Below are positions 16,135 to 25,051 of a DNA stretch of 38,912 nucleotides, piece after piece. Position 1 is the stretch's first letter; each line of letters opens with the position of its first letter. This DNA is from Oscillospiraceae bacterium. GTDB taxonomy: Bacteria; Bacillota; Clostridia; Oscillospirales; Ruminococcaceae. The position numbers and the translations under genes are program-made. The stretch is from contig JAQUYD010000019.1 in assembly GCA_028692035.1 (NCBI GenBank), forward strand, positions 1 through 38,912. The letters run 5' to 3'. The notes under the pieces are model-generated. The model was given only the letters and a program-made list of their open reading frames with translations. It made no database searches and had not been told where the DNA came from.

Positions 16135-16659
16135 ATGAAAACTACTCTAACAACTATGCTTGCACTCTGCATGATACTTACCCTCGCCGCCTGCGGCGGG
16201 ATGCAGGTGGAGATCACCACACCCGAGAGCGGAGCACCCGCGCCCTCCTCCCAGCCGCCGGAGCACGATTATGCCGCCGAGCTGCAGCTGGAGGATTTCA
16301 CAGTCATCTGCTATGACAAGGACGGCCCTGGCGACAGAGGATATCAATACACCCTGTCCGACGCCCAGCAGAAAGAATTTTTGGAGCTGCTGCACCCGCA
16401 GGAATGGACGCCTGCCGGGGAGCTGCCGCCCTCAGACCTTTGGACGAACGGGATGCTGACGGACGCCGCCGGAGAGCGCTGGATGCTCGTGGGGGAATAC
16501 AAATTCCCCGGTGAAGAGAATAAAACTTTGATCTATTTTGGCGACCAGAGCGGTATTGGGTTCTTTGCGCCGCTGGAGATCAGCGACGCATTCACAGCGT
16601 TTGCAGAACCATTTCGTTCGCAGACCGAGAGCGATAAAAACGCGGATGACCAATTGTAG
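16135..16659 (+). CDS. Small lipoprotein of unknown function
   Basis: The 174-residue product has a clear lipoprotein signal, ALCMILTLAAC with the lipidated Cys20, then a Pro/Ser-rich linker (APAPSSQPPEHD) and a compact domain with VICYDKDGPGDRGYQYTLSD and a WMLVGEYKFPGEENKTLIYF strand pair. AAAGGA lies 9 bases before the ATG. The protein should be anchored on the outer face of the membrane. No family was recognised. It follows the preceding unknown gene closely and may share its transcript. Confidence 0.7.
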   Translation: MKTTLTTMLALCMILTLAACGGMQVEITTPESGAPAPSSQPPEHDYAAELQLEDFTVICYDKDGPGDRGYQYTLSDAQQKEFLELLHPQEWTPAGELPPSDLWTNGMLTDAAGERWMLVGEYKFPGEENKTLIYFGDQSGIGFFAPLEISDAFTAFAEPFRSQTESDKNADDQL

Positions 16660-16885
16660 CAGGCAGCAGATAATCCCAACAAGGCTCCTCTATTGGCGGA
16701 AATGGCCTTTCCGACGGCAACGTGTGGATCAGGTACCAAATTCCCTCCGACCGGCAGTATCCGCAGCGACACTGCTTGATGTACTCACCGCCGAAGGCTT
16801 GGGCTTCCTGCATGCTGGCACGGCAAGGACAGTTTCTCCCCCCTTCTTTCTCTGCGCCGGTGGAAAACGATGTCCAAATGAAGTC
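16660..16885. other. Intergenic stretch without a supported gene
   Basis: No start codon with a ribosome site and no recognisable protein was found here. Open frames on both strands have mixed composition; one minus-strand frame has a short Cys-rich stretch (KQCRCGYCRSEG) that could be a relic of a zinc ribbon, but nothing supports it further. Confidence 0.4.
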
Positions 16886-16914
16886 TTGAAAAATATGAAA
16901 TATGCAACTATACT
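16886..16914 (+). promoter_or_regulatory. Promoter of the phosphatidyltransferase operon
   Basis: TTGAAA (16886-16891) and TATACT (16909-16914) are separated by exactly 17 bases and precede the membrane-protein gene by 43 bases. Confidence 0.7.
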
Positions 16915-16957
16915 AAAAAAAGATCTGTAAACCAAAATGAAAGTAGGGCAAACAGGG

Positions 16958-17214
16958 ATGAAAGGTTTTGTTGTGGCGGTACTACCGTGGGTTATTCTTG
17001 GCCTGACGGTGGCGATCTTTGCAGTGGAGCTCCATCATAAATCGGACGAAAAAGATTCAAAGGACGAAAAAAATCCAACCGGATGTCGGAGGGAATGTGC
17101 CTTGGCATGGCAGCGGGCGTTATGTTTGGCACCACCGGCATCGTTTCCCTGGGGCTTGGCATCAGTTTGGGATTGTTCTTGGGGATGCTTGCAGGAAAGT
17201 ACATCGAAAAATGA
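16958..17214 (+). pseudogene. Small glycine-rich membrane protein, frameshifted at an A7 run
   Basis: From ATG 16958 the frame reads MKGFVVAVLPWVILGLTVAI, a membrane helix, then a charged linker. At the run of seven A (17067-17073) the coding sense passes to the -1 frame, which reads MSEGMCLGMAAGVMFGTTGI and VSLGLGISLGLFLGMLAGKY, a second glycine-rich membrane hairpin, and stops at TGA 17212-17214. That stop overlaps the next ATG as ATGA, so the -1 frame is the genuine end. The whole protein would be about 85 residues. The slip site reads A-AAA-AAT in the zero frame, a form that allows -1 slippage, but a base-calling error or a mutation is equally possible. Confidence 0.6.
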
Positions 17215-18740
17215 ACGGTGATCAAAACCGGCGCAGGTCCGGCCAGCCGAGCACACAGCTCCCAAACTGCATTACCTTGTGCCGGATTGCCGGCGCGGTA
17301 CTGATTGTTTTTACGGAGCCTTTCAGTGTGATTTTTTTTGCCCTGTATCTCTTTTGTGGCATAACGGACGTGCTGGACGGCTGGATCGCAAGGCGCCTGC
17401 GGGCAGAAAGTGATTTTGGCGCGCTGCTGGACAGCATCGCTGATTTTGTTTTTCTAATTGCTGTTGCATGGACGGTGCTACCTGCAATTTCGTTGGCCCG
17501 TTGGATGATTTGGTGGGCCGGTGGGATTGCGGCGCTGCGCTTTATCAGCCTGGCCACTGCGCTATGTCGGTTCGGTACTTTTGCATGGCTACACACGATC
17601 GGCAACAAATGTACCGGGCTGCTGCTATTTTCGTCGCCGGTTCTGTGCCGGCTAATCGGCATGACACCCACGGTCCTGGCATTGGGTGCGGTGGCAACAT
17701 TGTCTGCCCTGGAAGAGCTGGCGCTGTTGTTTATTTTGCCCCAGCTTGATCGTGACCGGAAGTCGTTCTTCGAGGGAGGAAAGAGTATGAAACAACCTAT
17801 GAAAACGCATAGCAGATATGACCGGGCGCGCAAGTTTCAGATTTTCTGGAGCCTGTTCATTGGCATCGGCGCAGTGGCCGGATCCATTGGTATGGGCATT
17901 CGCCCGGATGGCAGCGCCATCGGCATGGACGCTTTGCTGCCCTATTTCCAGGTGCTTCCTTTTTCAGAGCTTTTATTTCAAAACTTTATTTTCCCCAGCA
18001 TTGCACTGTTCTGCGTCAACGGCCTGCCCAATTTGATTGCGGCGTATCTTCAGCTACAAAAGAAAAAGTCCGGCTCAATTCTAGGCGGCGTGCTGGGCGT
18101 AACGCTGATGCTGTGGATCTGCATCCAGTTTGTCATCTTCCCGGCCAATTTCATGTCCACCAGCTTCTTCTTTTTCGGGCTGGCACAGGCGCTGACCGGT
18201 TATGCGGCTGTCGTGTTCTGGAAGCAAGAGCATTTTGCAGTTTGCCCGGAGAATTATCCGCGCATCGGCACTGACCCGAAGCGTTTGGTCGTCTATTTTT
18301 CCCGTATGGGCTACACCCGCAAAGCAGCATTTGAAGCAGCACAAAAAACCGGTGCACAGCTGTATGAGGTGAAAGCCGCCGAACGCACGACAGGAACCTT
18401 GGGCTTTTGGTGGTGTGGCCGCTATGGAATGCACCGCTTGGCGATGCCCATTGAGCCGCTTTCCATTGATCTGGCCGCTTTTGATCACGTAACCCTCTGC
18501 TCCCCTATCTGGGTGTTTCACCTCGCGGCGCCCATGCGGCAATTCTGCAAACAGGCGCGCGGCAAAATCAAGACGGCCGATTACATTTTGACCCATCATA
18601 TGCACGCGGGCTTTGCCAATGCCGCCCGGGAAATGGACGCCTTGCTGGGGCTGAAACACAGTAGCGCCATCAGCATCACCTGCCCGCTGGGAGAAGAAAA
18701 GGACGTCGCGCTTCTCCACGAAGAAAATGCGATTGTGTAA
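17211..18740 (+). CDS. CDP-alcohol phosphatidyltransferase fused to a flavodoxin-like membrane protein
   Basis: The 509-residue frame begins at ATG 17211, overlapping the previous stop by ATGA. Residues 1-190 are a CDP-alcohol phosphatidyltransferase: the signature has D53, D56, G57, R61, G70, D74 and D78 in the right spacing (DVLDGWIARR, FGALLDSIAD) with several membrane helices, so it should join a CDP-activated lipid to an alcohol in phospholipid synthesis. Residues 193-509 form four more membrane helices and then a flavodoxin-like domain (LVVYFSRMGYTRKAAFEAAQ; SPIWVFHLAAPMRQF). An internal ATG at 17787 has GAGGGAGGA 6 bases upstream, so this second part may also be made separately. In ancestors these were probably two genes; loss of a stop codon would have fused them. 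Confidence 0.75.
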   Translation: MNGDQNRRRSGQPSTQLPNCITLCRIAGAVLIVFTEPFSVIFFALYLFCGITDVLDGWIARRLRAESDFGALLDSIADFVFLIAVAWTVLPAISLARWMIWWAGGIAALRFISLATALCRFGTFAWLHTIGNKCTGLLLFSSPVLCRLIGMTPTVLALGAVATLSALEELALLFILPQLDRDRKSFFEGGKSMKQPMKTHSRYDRARKFQIFWSLFIGIGAVAGSIGMGIRPDGSAIGMDALLPYFQVLPFSELLFQNFIFPSIALFCVNGLPNLIAAYLQLQKKKSGSILGGVLGVTLMLWICIQFVIFPANFMSTSFFFFGLAQALTGYAAVVFWKQEHFAVCPENYPRIGTDPKRLVVYFSRMGYTRKAAFEAAQKTGAQLYEVKAAERTTGTLGFWWCGRYGMHRLAMPIEPLSIDLAAFDHVTLCSPIWVFHLAAPMRQFCKQARGKIKTADYILTHHMHAGFANAAREMDALLGLKHSSAISITCPLGEEKDVALLHEENAIV

Positions 18741-18828
18741 GGCTGCAAGCGTTGCTACGCCATGTTATTTTGTAGGGATTGTGAAAATATGCCATCTTGC
18801 ACATCACGATACGAGGAGGATGAAAGAA

Positions 18829-19365
18829 ATGAAAAAACGGCTATTAGCCCTTGTGATAAGTATTCTTGCCTGTTTTCTGTGGCTCACGGGCTGCACCAGC
18901 ACACCGGCGCAAAACAGCCAATCCCTGTCTGACGACAGCAAGTTGGATGCCATTCCCTTTGAGGAAAACCAGCTCTACGCCGTGGCCTATTTGGGCTATC
19001 AGGAGACTACGGACCTGGACTTTTATGTTGAACATTATTTGGAGGACAGCCTGCTGCCCACCCACTATCTTTCTGGGGGCGAATATTATTTGATCATTCC
19101 CCGGTACGCCGGGATGTCGCTTGCCCTTTACCAGAACGATATCGAAACCATGGAGCCGGTTTTGGTCTATGAGGATCCGGATTGCAAGCCGTTTATCCTC
19201 CAGTGCAACGCCAGCGATATCTTTGCAGACGCCACCATCCAGCTGACCTACCGGGATCAGACGGTTGCGTTCTCCCCGTTTCTTTCGTTGAAGGATGGTA
19301 CGCTGGATGTAGGAGCGAACGGGCTGGAGCTCTCGAAAGAGGAAACCCAATCCAGTTTAAAATAA
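18829..19365 (+). CDS. Lipoprotein of unknown function
   Basis: The 178-residue product has a lipoprotein signal, LACFLWLTGC with lipidated Cys22, followed by a small mostly beta domain (LYAVAYLGYQETTDLDFYVE, EYYLIIPRYAGMSLALYQND, ATIQLTYRDQTVAFSPFLSL). I chose the second ATG (18829) because GAGGAGG at 18813-18819 is 9 bases away, while the ATG at 18820 directly touches it. It lies 88 bases after the phosphatidyltransferase fusion gene on the same strand and may share its transcript. No family recognised. Confidence 0.7.
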   Translation: MKKRLLALVISILACFLWLTGCTSTPAQNSQSLSDDSKLDAIPFEENQLYAVAYLGYQETTDLDFYVEHYLEDSLLPTHYLSGGEYYLIIPRYAGMSLALYQNDIETMEPVLVYEDPDCKPFILQCNASDIFADATIQLTYRDQTVAFSPFLSLKDGTLDVGANGLELSKEETQSSLK

Positions 19366-19457
19366 AAAACAGCAGGCGGATGTATAAACGCATAAGAAGA
19401 AACGTATGTTAGGTTCCGATCACAAAGACATGCGGATACTGCCGAAGGAGGAAAGCT

Positions 19458-19772
19458 ATGGCCTCGAGTAAGGAATATCTGAACTTTGTTTTGGAGCAGC
19501 TTTCCGGTTTAGAGGACGTCACCCATCGCGCCATGATGGGCGAATTCCTTCTCTATTACCGGGGTAAACTTGTGGGCGGCATTTATGACGACCGCTTTCT
19601 GGTCAAGCCCGTTCCAGCGGCGCTGGCGTTGATCCCTGCGCCGGTCTATGAACTGCCCTACGACGGGGCAAAAAAAATGCTGCTGGTAGCGGATGTGGAC
19701 GACCGCGCCTTTCTAGATCGGTTGTTCAAAGCCATGTATGAGGATCTCCCTGCACCAAAACCGAAAAAATGA
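19458..19772 (+). CDS. TfoX N-terminal domain protein
   Basis: The 104-residue protein matches the TfoX/Sxy N-terminal domain: FVLEQLSGLEDVTHRAMMGE, FLLYYRGKLVGGIYDDRFLV, YELPYDGAKKMLLVADVDDR, then FLDRLFKAMYEDLP. It lacks the C-terminal domain of the competence regulator, as stand-alone versions in Firmicutes do. AAGGAGGAAAGC lies just upstream of the ATG. Function is unproven; stand-alone members are annotated as cytosolic proteins, often near AraC-type regulators, as here. The 190 bases downstream contain no gene. Confidence 0.85.
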   Translation: MASSKEYLNFVLEQLSGLEDVTHRAMMGEFLLYYRGKLVGGIYDDRFLVKPVPAALALIPAPVYELPYDGAKKMLLVADVDDRAFLDRLFKAMYEDLPAPKPKK

Positions 19773-19964
19773 ACGAATCCGAAAAACGGTACGGCAGGGA
19801 AAATCGCCTTATCGCAACCGGACGGGTATGGGGAACGCGCAGAATGGCTAGGGGCGTAGCGCCAGGAAACTTTTGTTTTTTAGCCTGACACCACACCGCA
19901 CGGAAAGTCAGGAAGAACCCCGTAAACTGCGATAAACTCATATCATACGGAAGGGGATCGGGAG

Positions 19965-20840
19965 ATGAATTGGATTACAGGGATACAGCGGGCGCTGGAC
20001 TATACGGAAGCACATCTAACGGAGGAAATTGACTATGAGGCGGCGGCGAAGGCGGCCTACTCGTCGTCATTTCATTTTCAGCGGATGTTCAGCCTGCTTT
20101 GTGGATTCACGCTGGGCGACTATATCCGTATGCGCCGCCTTGCCCTGGCCGCCGAGGATTTGACCTGCACCGCCGACAAGGTCATTGACATTGCATATAA
20201 GTATGGCTATGACACGCCAGAGAGTTTTTCCCGCGCGTTCACCCGGTTCCACGGCATCACGCCGACGGCGGCGCGCCACGGCGGAAATGTTAAATCCTTC
20301 TCCAGGCTCTCCGTAAAACTAATTTTATCGGGAGGCAGCACCATGGATTACAGGCTGGAAAAGAAAAGCGCATTTAAAATCGTTTGCAAGAAAAAACAGG
20401 TTACCAAGCCCCAGGGGGATACCGCCACAGCTGACATCTCCGCCTTTTGGGATGAATGCCAGGCAGACGGCATGATAGAAAGCATCTGCCGTTACGGTCG
20501 GTTTGACAATCTGCACGGCGTGCTGGGCATTTGTTTTTCGGATGAAATGGCAGACAACGGATTCCCCTATGGCATTGGCGCAGAGTATAACGGCGCCCCG
20601 TTGGACGACGAAAAGCTAGACATTGTGGAGATCCCCGCCCACACCTACGCAGTCTTCCCATGCAAAGGCAAAATGCCTGATGCATTCAAAGCTACCTACA
20701 AAAAGATTTGCACCGAATTCTTCCCCCAAAGCAGCTACGAATACGGTTCCGGCATTGAACTGGAAGTCTACCCCTCGGCAGATGTGGAGGATCCGGATTA
20801 TACCTGTGAAATCTGGATTGCAGTGAAAGAGAAAAAGTAG
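19965..20840 (+). CDS. AraC-family regulator with GyrI-like effector domain
   Basis: The 291-residue protein has the two AraC helix-turn-helix units at residues 8-105 (EEIDYEAAAKAAYSSSFHFQ, RMFSLLCGFTLGDYIRMRRL, DIAYKYGYDTPESFSRAFTR, FHGITPTAAR) at the N-terminus. A GyrI-like small-molecule-binding domain follows at about 118-291 (YRLEKKSAFKIVCKK, HGVLGICFSDE, VEIPAHTYAVFPCKGKMPDA). This is the Rob/MarA-type plan found in regulators of drug or stress response. The ATG follows GGAAGGGGATCGGGAG. It is closed by a terminator at 20850, so it forms the end of a transcription unit. Targets may include the neighbouring membrane genes. Confidence 0.92.
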   Translation: MNWITGIQRALDYTEAHLTEEIDYEAAAKAAYSSSFHFQRMFSLLCGFTLGDYIRMRRLALAAEDLTCTADKVIDIAYKYGYDTPESFSRAFTRFHGITPTAARHGGNVKSFSRLSVKLILSGGSTMDYRLEKKSAFKIVCKKKQVTKPQGDTATADISAFWDECQADGMIESICRYGRFDNLHGVLGICFSDEMADNGFPYGIGAEYNGAPLDDEKLDIVEIPAHTYAVFPCKGKMPDAFKATYKKICTEFFPQSSYEYGSGIELEVYPSADVEDPDYTCEIWIAVKEKK

Positions 20841-20850
20841 GCGCACACTC

Positions 20851-20886
20851 AAAAAGCCGCCGGGCAACAGCTCCGGCGGCTTTTTT
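20851..20886. terminator. Bidirectional rho-independent terminator
   Basis: GCCGCCGG (20856-20863) pairs with CCGGCGGC (20873-20880), with five A before and six T after. Confidence 0.9.
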
Positions 20887-20966
20887 GAAAACGGCGGTTT
20901 CCGGCAGATACGCTATCCCTTTCCCGCGGACGGCGCGTCCGCTGTTTTCACCCGGAATCGGTCAGC

Positions 20967-20995
20967 TTGGCAAAACAGCGGGGGTGTGGTATGAT
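20967..20995 (+). promoter_or_regulatory. Promoter of the small membrane-protein operon
   Basis: TTGGCA (20967-20972) and TATGAT (20990-20995) are separated by 17 bases, 23 bases before the ATG at 21019. Confidence 0.7.
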
Positions 20996-21018
20996 TTTTT
21001 AAAGTGGGAGGGGTTTTT

Positions 21019-21480
21019 ATGCAATTCGGCTGGCTAAACCTGACGGGCATCTGTATCCTTGTGGTGATGATGATCCCCAACCTGATCTTCGCCCGAAGAA
21101 ATTATGGTATGAAAAGCACCGACGGCAATCGCATCTGCAAGCCCTTGTTGATTCTCGAACAGGTGGGACGGTACGGCGCGATGGGGTTGATGTTTTTTCC
21201 TGTGTGGGTGTGGGAATTCGGTTTTTCGTCGGTACAGGCGTTCATCGTCTGGGCCGTACTGTGCGTAGCGATGCTGCTGGCCTATCTCATCTGCTGGGGC
21301 CTATACTTTCACAAGCCCTCCGCCCCCGTCGCCTTGTGGCTGGCGATCCTGCCCAGCGCGATTTTCATTCTGCGGGGTGTTTTTCTGCGGCACTGGCTAC
21401 TGGCGATTTTCGGTTTTATTTTTGCCATTGGGCATCTTTCCATCACATGGATGAATACCCATCCGAAGGAGCGGCCATGA
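21019..21480 (+). CDS. Integral membrane protein of unknown function
   Basis: The 153-residue protein has about five membrane helices (LTGICILVVMMIPNLIFARR, YGAMGLMFFPVWVWEF, FIVWAVLCVAMLLAYLICW, ALWLAILPSAIFILRGVF, WLLAIFGFIFAIGHLSI). GGGAGGGG lies 5 bases before the ATG; the in-frame GTG at 21004 has no ribosome site. The stop overlaps the next ATG (ATGA), showing translational coupling. No catalytic motif is visible. Confidence 0.75.
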   Translation: MQFGWLNLTGICILVVMMIPNLIFARRNYGMKSTDGNRICKPLLILEQVGRYGAMGLMFFPVWVWEFGFSSVQAFIVWAVLCVAMLLAYLICWGLYFHKPSAPVALWLAILPSAIFILRGVFLRHWLLAIFGFIFAIGHLSITWMNTHPKERP

Positions 21481-21686
21481 GCAAATACGCGCCGCTGTGG
21501 AAGGCGGTTCGCAAACAAGACGGGAACCGGCTGCAATTGTCTTTCGACGAGATTGAGCAGATCCTCGGGTTTCCCATTGAACACGCCTTTTTGACTTATA
21601 AAAAAGAGCTGGAACCCTATGGCTGGCGGGTCGAAAAAATATCGATGAAGGCCCGGAGCGTGGTGTTTTGCCGGACGGCTATTTGA
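21477..21686 (+). CDS. Small protein, DUF7662-like
   Basis: The 69-residue product reads MSKYAPLWKAVRKQDGNRLQ, LSFDEIEQILGFPIEHAFLT, then GWRVEKISMKARSVVFCRTA. The pattern (short N-terminal helix, LSFDEIEQILG, a terminal strand with VVFCR) resembles DUF7662 proteins, whose function is unknown. The ATG overlaps the previous stop by four bases. The likeness is from memory of the pattern and is only moderate. Confidence 0.6.
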   Translation: MSKYAPLWKAVRKQDGNRLQLSFDEIEQILGFPIEHAFLTYKKELEPYGWRVEKISMKARSVVFCRTAI

Positions 21687-21743
21687 CTTTTCGCTTGTTT
21701 CTTGATAAGATCTGGATTGAACTTTTTGGGAAAGGAGTTCCAC

Positions 21744-22058
21744 ATGGAAAAATTTATCCCCTTTGAGAAGCTCTCGAAAAAAAAGAAGCGGCTGCTAAAC
21801 GCAAATCGGCGCGGCAGCTGGCATGGGTTAAATCCCGTGACGCGCAAGCCGGAAAACCCAAAAGCATACAATCGGCGAAAGGCACAGAACAGGAGGGATG
21901 ACCCCGGTTCTGTGCCTTTTGTTCTGTGCGGATCTGAACGGTACGGCGGCTTTCAACCGATCTGTCTTATCCGGGCAGGCAGATTTGGAAAGAGAAAAAA
22001 CGATACCCCGCCAAACCTTTTCCTGCCTTGCGCCATTGGGGCCCTCTCACGCACATAG
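21744..22058 (+). CDS. Small basic protein with terminator inside its reading frame
   Basis: The ATG at 21744 follows GGAAAGGAG. The first 50 residues (MEKFIPFEKLSKKKKRLLNA, NRRGSWHGLNPVTRKPENPK, AYNRRKAQ) resemble a family of short, very basic proteins in Clostridia of about 50-60 residues. The frame then runs through a strong hairpin (21878-21919) and 45 more residues of unrelated composition to TAG at 22058. I infer that the ancestral stop was near 21890 and has been lost or bypassed by a frameshift; transcripts should mostly end at the hairpin. Function unknown. Confidence 0.55.
   Translation: MEKFIPFEKLSKKKKRLLNANRRGSWHGLNPVTRKPENPKAYNRRKAQNRRDDPGSVPFVLCGSERYGGFQPICLIRAGRFGKRKNDTPPNLFLPCAIGALSRT
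21878..21922 (+). terminator. Rho-independent terminator (13-bp stem)
   Basis: AAAGGCACAGAAC (21878-21890) pairs exactly with GTTCTGTGCCTTT (21907-21919), ending in TTTTGTTC. It closes the operon that starts at 20967. Confidence 0.8.
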
Positions 22059-22104
22059 AAGCATATTGTCACCGGGCCTGAACATCGCCAGCCCCCTTTC
22101 GCAA

Positions 22105-23746
22105 TCAATTGGTGTCCGGATGGATCACCTTGCTGATCGTCGCATAAAGAATCCCGGTATCAATAGGCTTTGCAATATGCCCGTTCATCCCGGCTGACAA
22201 TGCTGCGGCCACACCCTTTTCGCTCTCGACACTGATCGCTCCATGCATCATATCGACTAGGTTCTTGGCAATGGAAAGGCCCAAGCCACTGCCGCTGTGT
22301 TTCTTGGCAGTATCGGCCGTTTCCTGCTCAAAGGGCTTGAAAAGACGCGCCTTCATCTCATCGCTCATCCCGCATCCAGTGTCCGAAACGGTAAAACGCA
22401 AAAAGGCAGTTTCCCCCTTGCGGGAAGTTTCCTCCACCTTGATGTGGATCGCACCACCCTTGTCGGTGAATTTAAAGGCATTTGAAACCAGGTTCATCAG
22501 AATCTGGCTGACCCGCAGGCTGTCGCCCACCAGCATTTTACTTTGAATGTCAATCTCCATTTGGAATTGGACGCCCTTTGCCTGGCATTGTGGATAATAG
22601 ATCATGCTGATACCGGTGAGCACCTGCTTCATAACTGGCACGGCCTACAGGAACGATCGGGCTTTCCAAAAAGGCTGAGGTGGCGACGATCGTATCGTTG
22701 GTGGCAAAGTTGTCCCGCTCGACTCCGCAAATCACATCGAATCTTCCGCTGGCGAGAAGCTCCGGCGTGGTCAAATTCTGTTCCATGGGGATGTAGGTAA
22801 AGGTCAGGCCACTTTGTTCGGCAATGGACGCCAGTACATCTACGCAGATTCCCGAAAACGTTCCTGTATCCGCATCATATTTGGAAAACGGAGGGCGATC
22901 CTGCATCAGCCCAACGGTCACCTCTTTGCCGGCGGCGATGTAGTCGCGTTCATCCTTTGTGAAGCGCAGGGCGTTTGCTGCGGCGGTATGATCATAATAT
23001 TTATGATAGAGGCCGGTCTCAAAATCCACACTGGTTTTAATCTCCTGCAACGCCGCGTTCAGTTTTTCCATATGGGGAAAGCCTTGATAAGATATGATAG
23101 AATAAGGCCCTGCGCTAAACTCGGCAAGTAGGGAATAGCCGGTGAGGCTGGCCATGTTTTCACTGCAGATGGCAGCAACTTCACCGTTATCCAACGCCGC
23201 GAGCAGTTCCTGCTCCGTAGTGTAATCCACTATGGTGCAAGTAAAGCCCTGCCTCTTCGCATATTCCAGAAAAAGCGGCGTTGTTGCACTGTCCTTTATG
23301 GCGCCTATTACCAAGCCGTTAAAGTTCTGAAAATCTTCATAGTCCAACGCATCGTCATTTGTATACAATAGCCCTTGGGCATACCCCAAAGGGAACCGGG
23401 CATAATCATAAACTTCTGCGCGCGCTTCCGTATACTGGGCATTGCATAAAAGATCGATCTCCCCGTTTTTCAGCTTTTCCATCAGCTCCGGCCAGGAACC
23501 GTATACCTACTCGTAGCGGAAACCGGTATACTCCGATATCTTGTCCAAATACTCCACTGCATACCCGGTATAGCTTCCGTCCTCTGCCTGGCCGATAAAA
23601 CCCTGGTAATCGATGTACCCGACGCGCAGTGTAATCCCGCCCTCCTCGGCCAACGCGCACAGCGGGCAGCACCGCGCATATCGTTTTTTTGAAAAATTCG
23701 GTTTGCCCCTCCTTCTCCCTACTTCCGTTGTTTTTTGGGCAGTCAC
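22105..23746 (-). pseudogene. Fourth hybrid sensor kinase of the array, heavily decayed
   Basis: The gene once had the BvgS-like plan: two tandem periplasmic family 3 solute-binding domains, kinase core and receiver. Domain one begins near 23680 (ITLRVGYIDYQGFIGQAEDG) and is cut by a TAG at 23507-23509 just before VYGSWPELMEKLKNGEIDLL. Domain two follows (VTVGLMQDRPPFSKYDADTG). At about 22640 the frame shifts and the membrane helix and His-box region are deleted, leading straight into the HATPase (ILMNLVSNAFKFTDKGG, SGSGLGLSIAKNL). A second deletion removes most of the receiver; only SAGMNGHIAKPID remains. The signal peptide is frameshifted too. It lacks the phospho-accepting His and Asp, so it cannot signal. 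Confidence 0.85.
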
Positions 23747-25050
23747 TGCCCCTGATTTTTTTCGATGTTTCTGGCCAACGTCTCATAAAGGGTCTGTGGA
23801 GCAATCGGTTTGGCTAAATGCTCGTTCATCCCCGCGTCCTGTGATTGCTGTACATCCGTATCGTATGCATTCGCGGTCATCGCAATGATCGGTACGTTTT
23901 TTGCGTCGTCCCGGGGAAGCGCGCGGATCGCACGCGTCGCTTCCAACCCGTCCATGACCGGCATACGGATGTCCATGAGGATTGCGTCGAACCAGCCGGG
24001 CCCCGAATTGGAAAACAGCTCGACGCCCTTTTGCCCATTCTCCGCCAAGGTGCTTTCACAGCCGGCCTTTCCCAAAAGGCGCTTGGCTATATTTCCGCAT
24101 TGAGGGGCTGGTCTTCACAGATTAGAATGTGCCTTCCCTGAAGCGCCGTTTGGACGGCGCTTCTTTTTTTGCTTTCCGCAGAAAGGTTTCGCTCGGCCGT
24201 TTTTCCCTCCACATGCTCAAAATCAAGGTAAACGGTGAAGGTGGTTCCCTCTCCCACGCGGCTTTGCACCTCAAGCCTGCCGCCCATCAGATCTACCAGG
24301 TTTTTTGTGATGGCCAGCCCCAGCCCGGAGCCGGCATATTGTCCGGTCATCTCATTTTGCTCCTGTGAATAGGGCTTGTACAGGTTGTTTTTCAGAAAAT
24401 CCTCGCTCATACCAATACCCGTATCACAAATCGAGATTCGGTCATGGGAGCGCGTTCCCTCCATGCCAAGGCGCTCCAACTCGATTTTGATCGAGCCTTT
24501 CTCCGGCGTAAATTTGATGGCGTTGGAAAGGATATTGGCAAATATCTGCTTAACGCGCACCGGGTCCAAACGGACATATCCATCCAGCGCCACATTCCCC
24601 TTAGATAGGAAGAGGGAAATCCCTTTTTGTTCGGCGGAAGGACGCACCATTTCTATCAGGTTTTCGACAATATCCTTTTCCCCGATGATCTGGGGGCTAA
24701 ATTGCAGTTTTCTATTTTCCAGCCGCTGCAGGTCCAGCGTATCGTTAATCAAACTCAGCATATAGACGCCCGAGGACTTTGCCTTTGCCATATTTTCTTT
24801 GACTTCTCCCAGCTCCGTGGCCTGAGCTGTCAGCTCAATCATCCCCAGTATCCCGTTCATCGGTGTGCGCATGTCATGGCTCATCCGGGAAAAAAATCCA
24901 TCCGCGCCTGCTCCGCCGCCTGTATTTTGCTGTCACCCCCATCATCTGCGGATTTTCCATCTGCTCAATGCGATTGCGCCGTAAAAGATCCGTAAGGCGC
25001 CCCCTTTATCCCGGTGCCGCGCCCACATGGATCAACCGTTCTCCCCGCAT
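23743..25050 (-). pseudogene. Third hybrid sensor kinase of the array, sensor lost and frameshifted
   Basis: An ATG at 25050 comes one base after the stop of the second kinase, but the frame ends after 14 codons. The kinase core is then read in pieces: a linker (LTDLLRRNRIEQMENPQMMG), a one-base loss at the A7 run 24890-24896, then MSHDMRTPMNGILGM with the His, and a good HATPase (IFANILSNAIKFTPEKG, AGSGLGLAITKNL). A two-base insertion at 24087 (ATATAG) splits the receiver between ICEDQPLNAEI and GCESTLAENGQKGVE, beyond which the phospho-accepting Asp box (LMDIRMPVMDG) and the Lys (LAKPI) are intact. The periplasmic sensor is missing entirely. The domain sequences are well conserved, so the damage is recent. 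Confidence 0.85.
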
Positions 25051-25051
25051 C

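Noticed and set aside
16592-16813. Minus-strand frame with CRCGYCRSEG as a zinc-ribbon gene
   Set aside because: Only one short Cys-rich stretch, no start signal, no recognisable family and no conserved neighbour.
22105-25050. Counting the decayed kinases as separate functional genes
   Set aside because: The pieces lack either the His box, the receiver Asp or the sensor and are separated by stops or frame changes, so they are better read as two pseudogenes.
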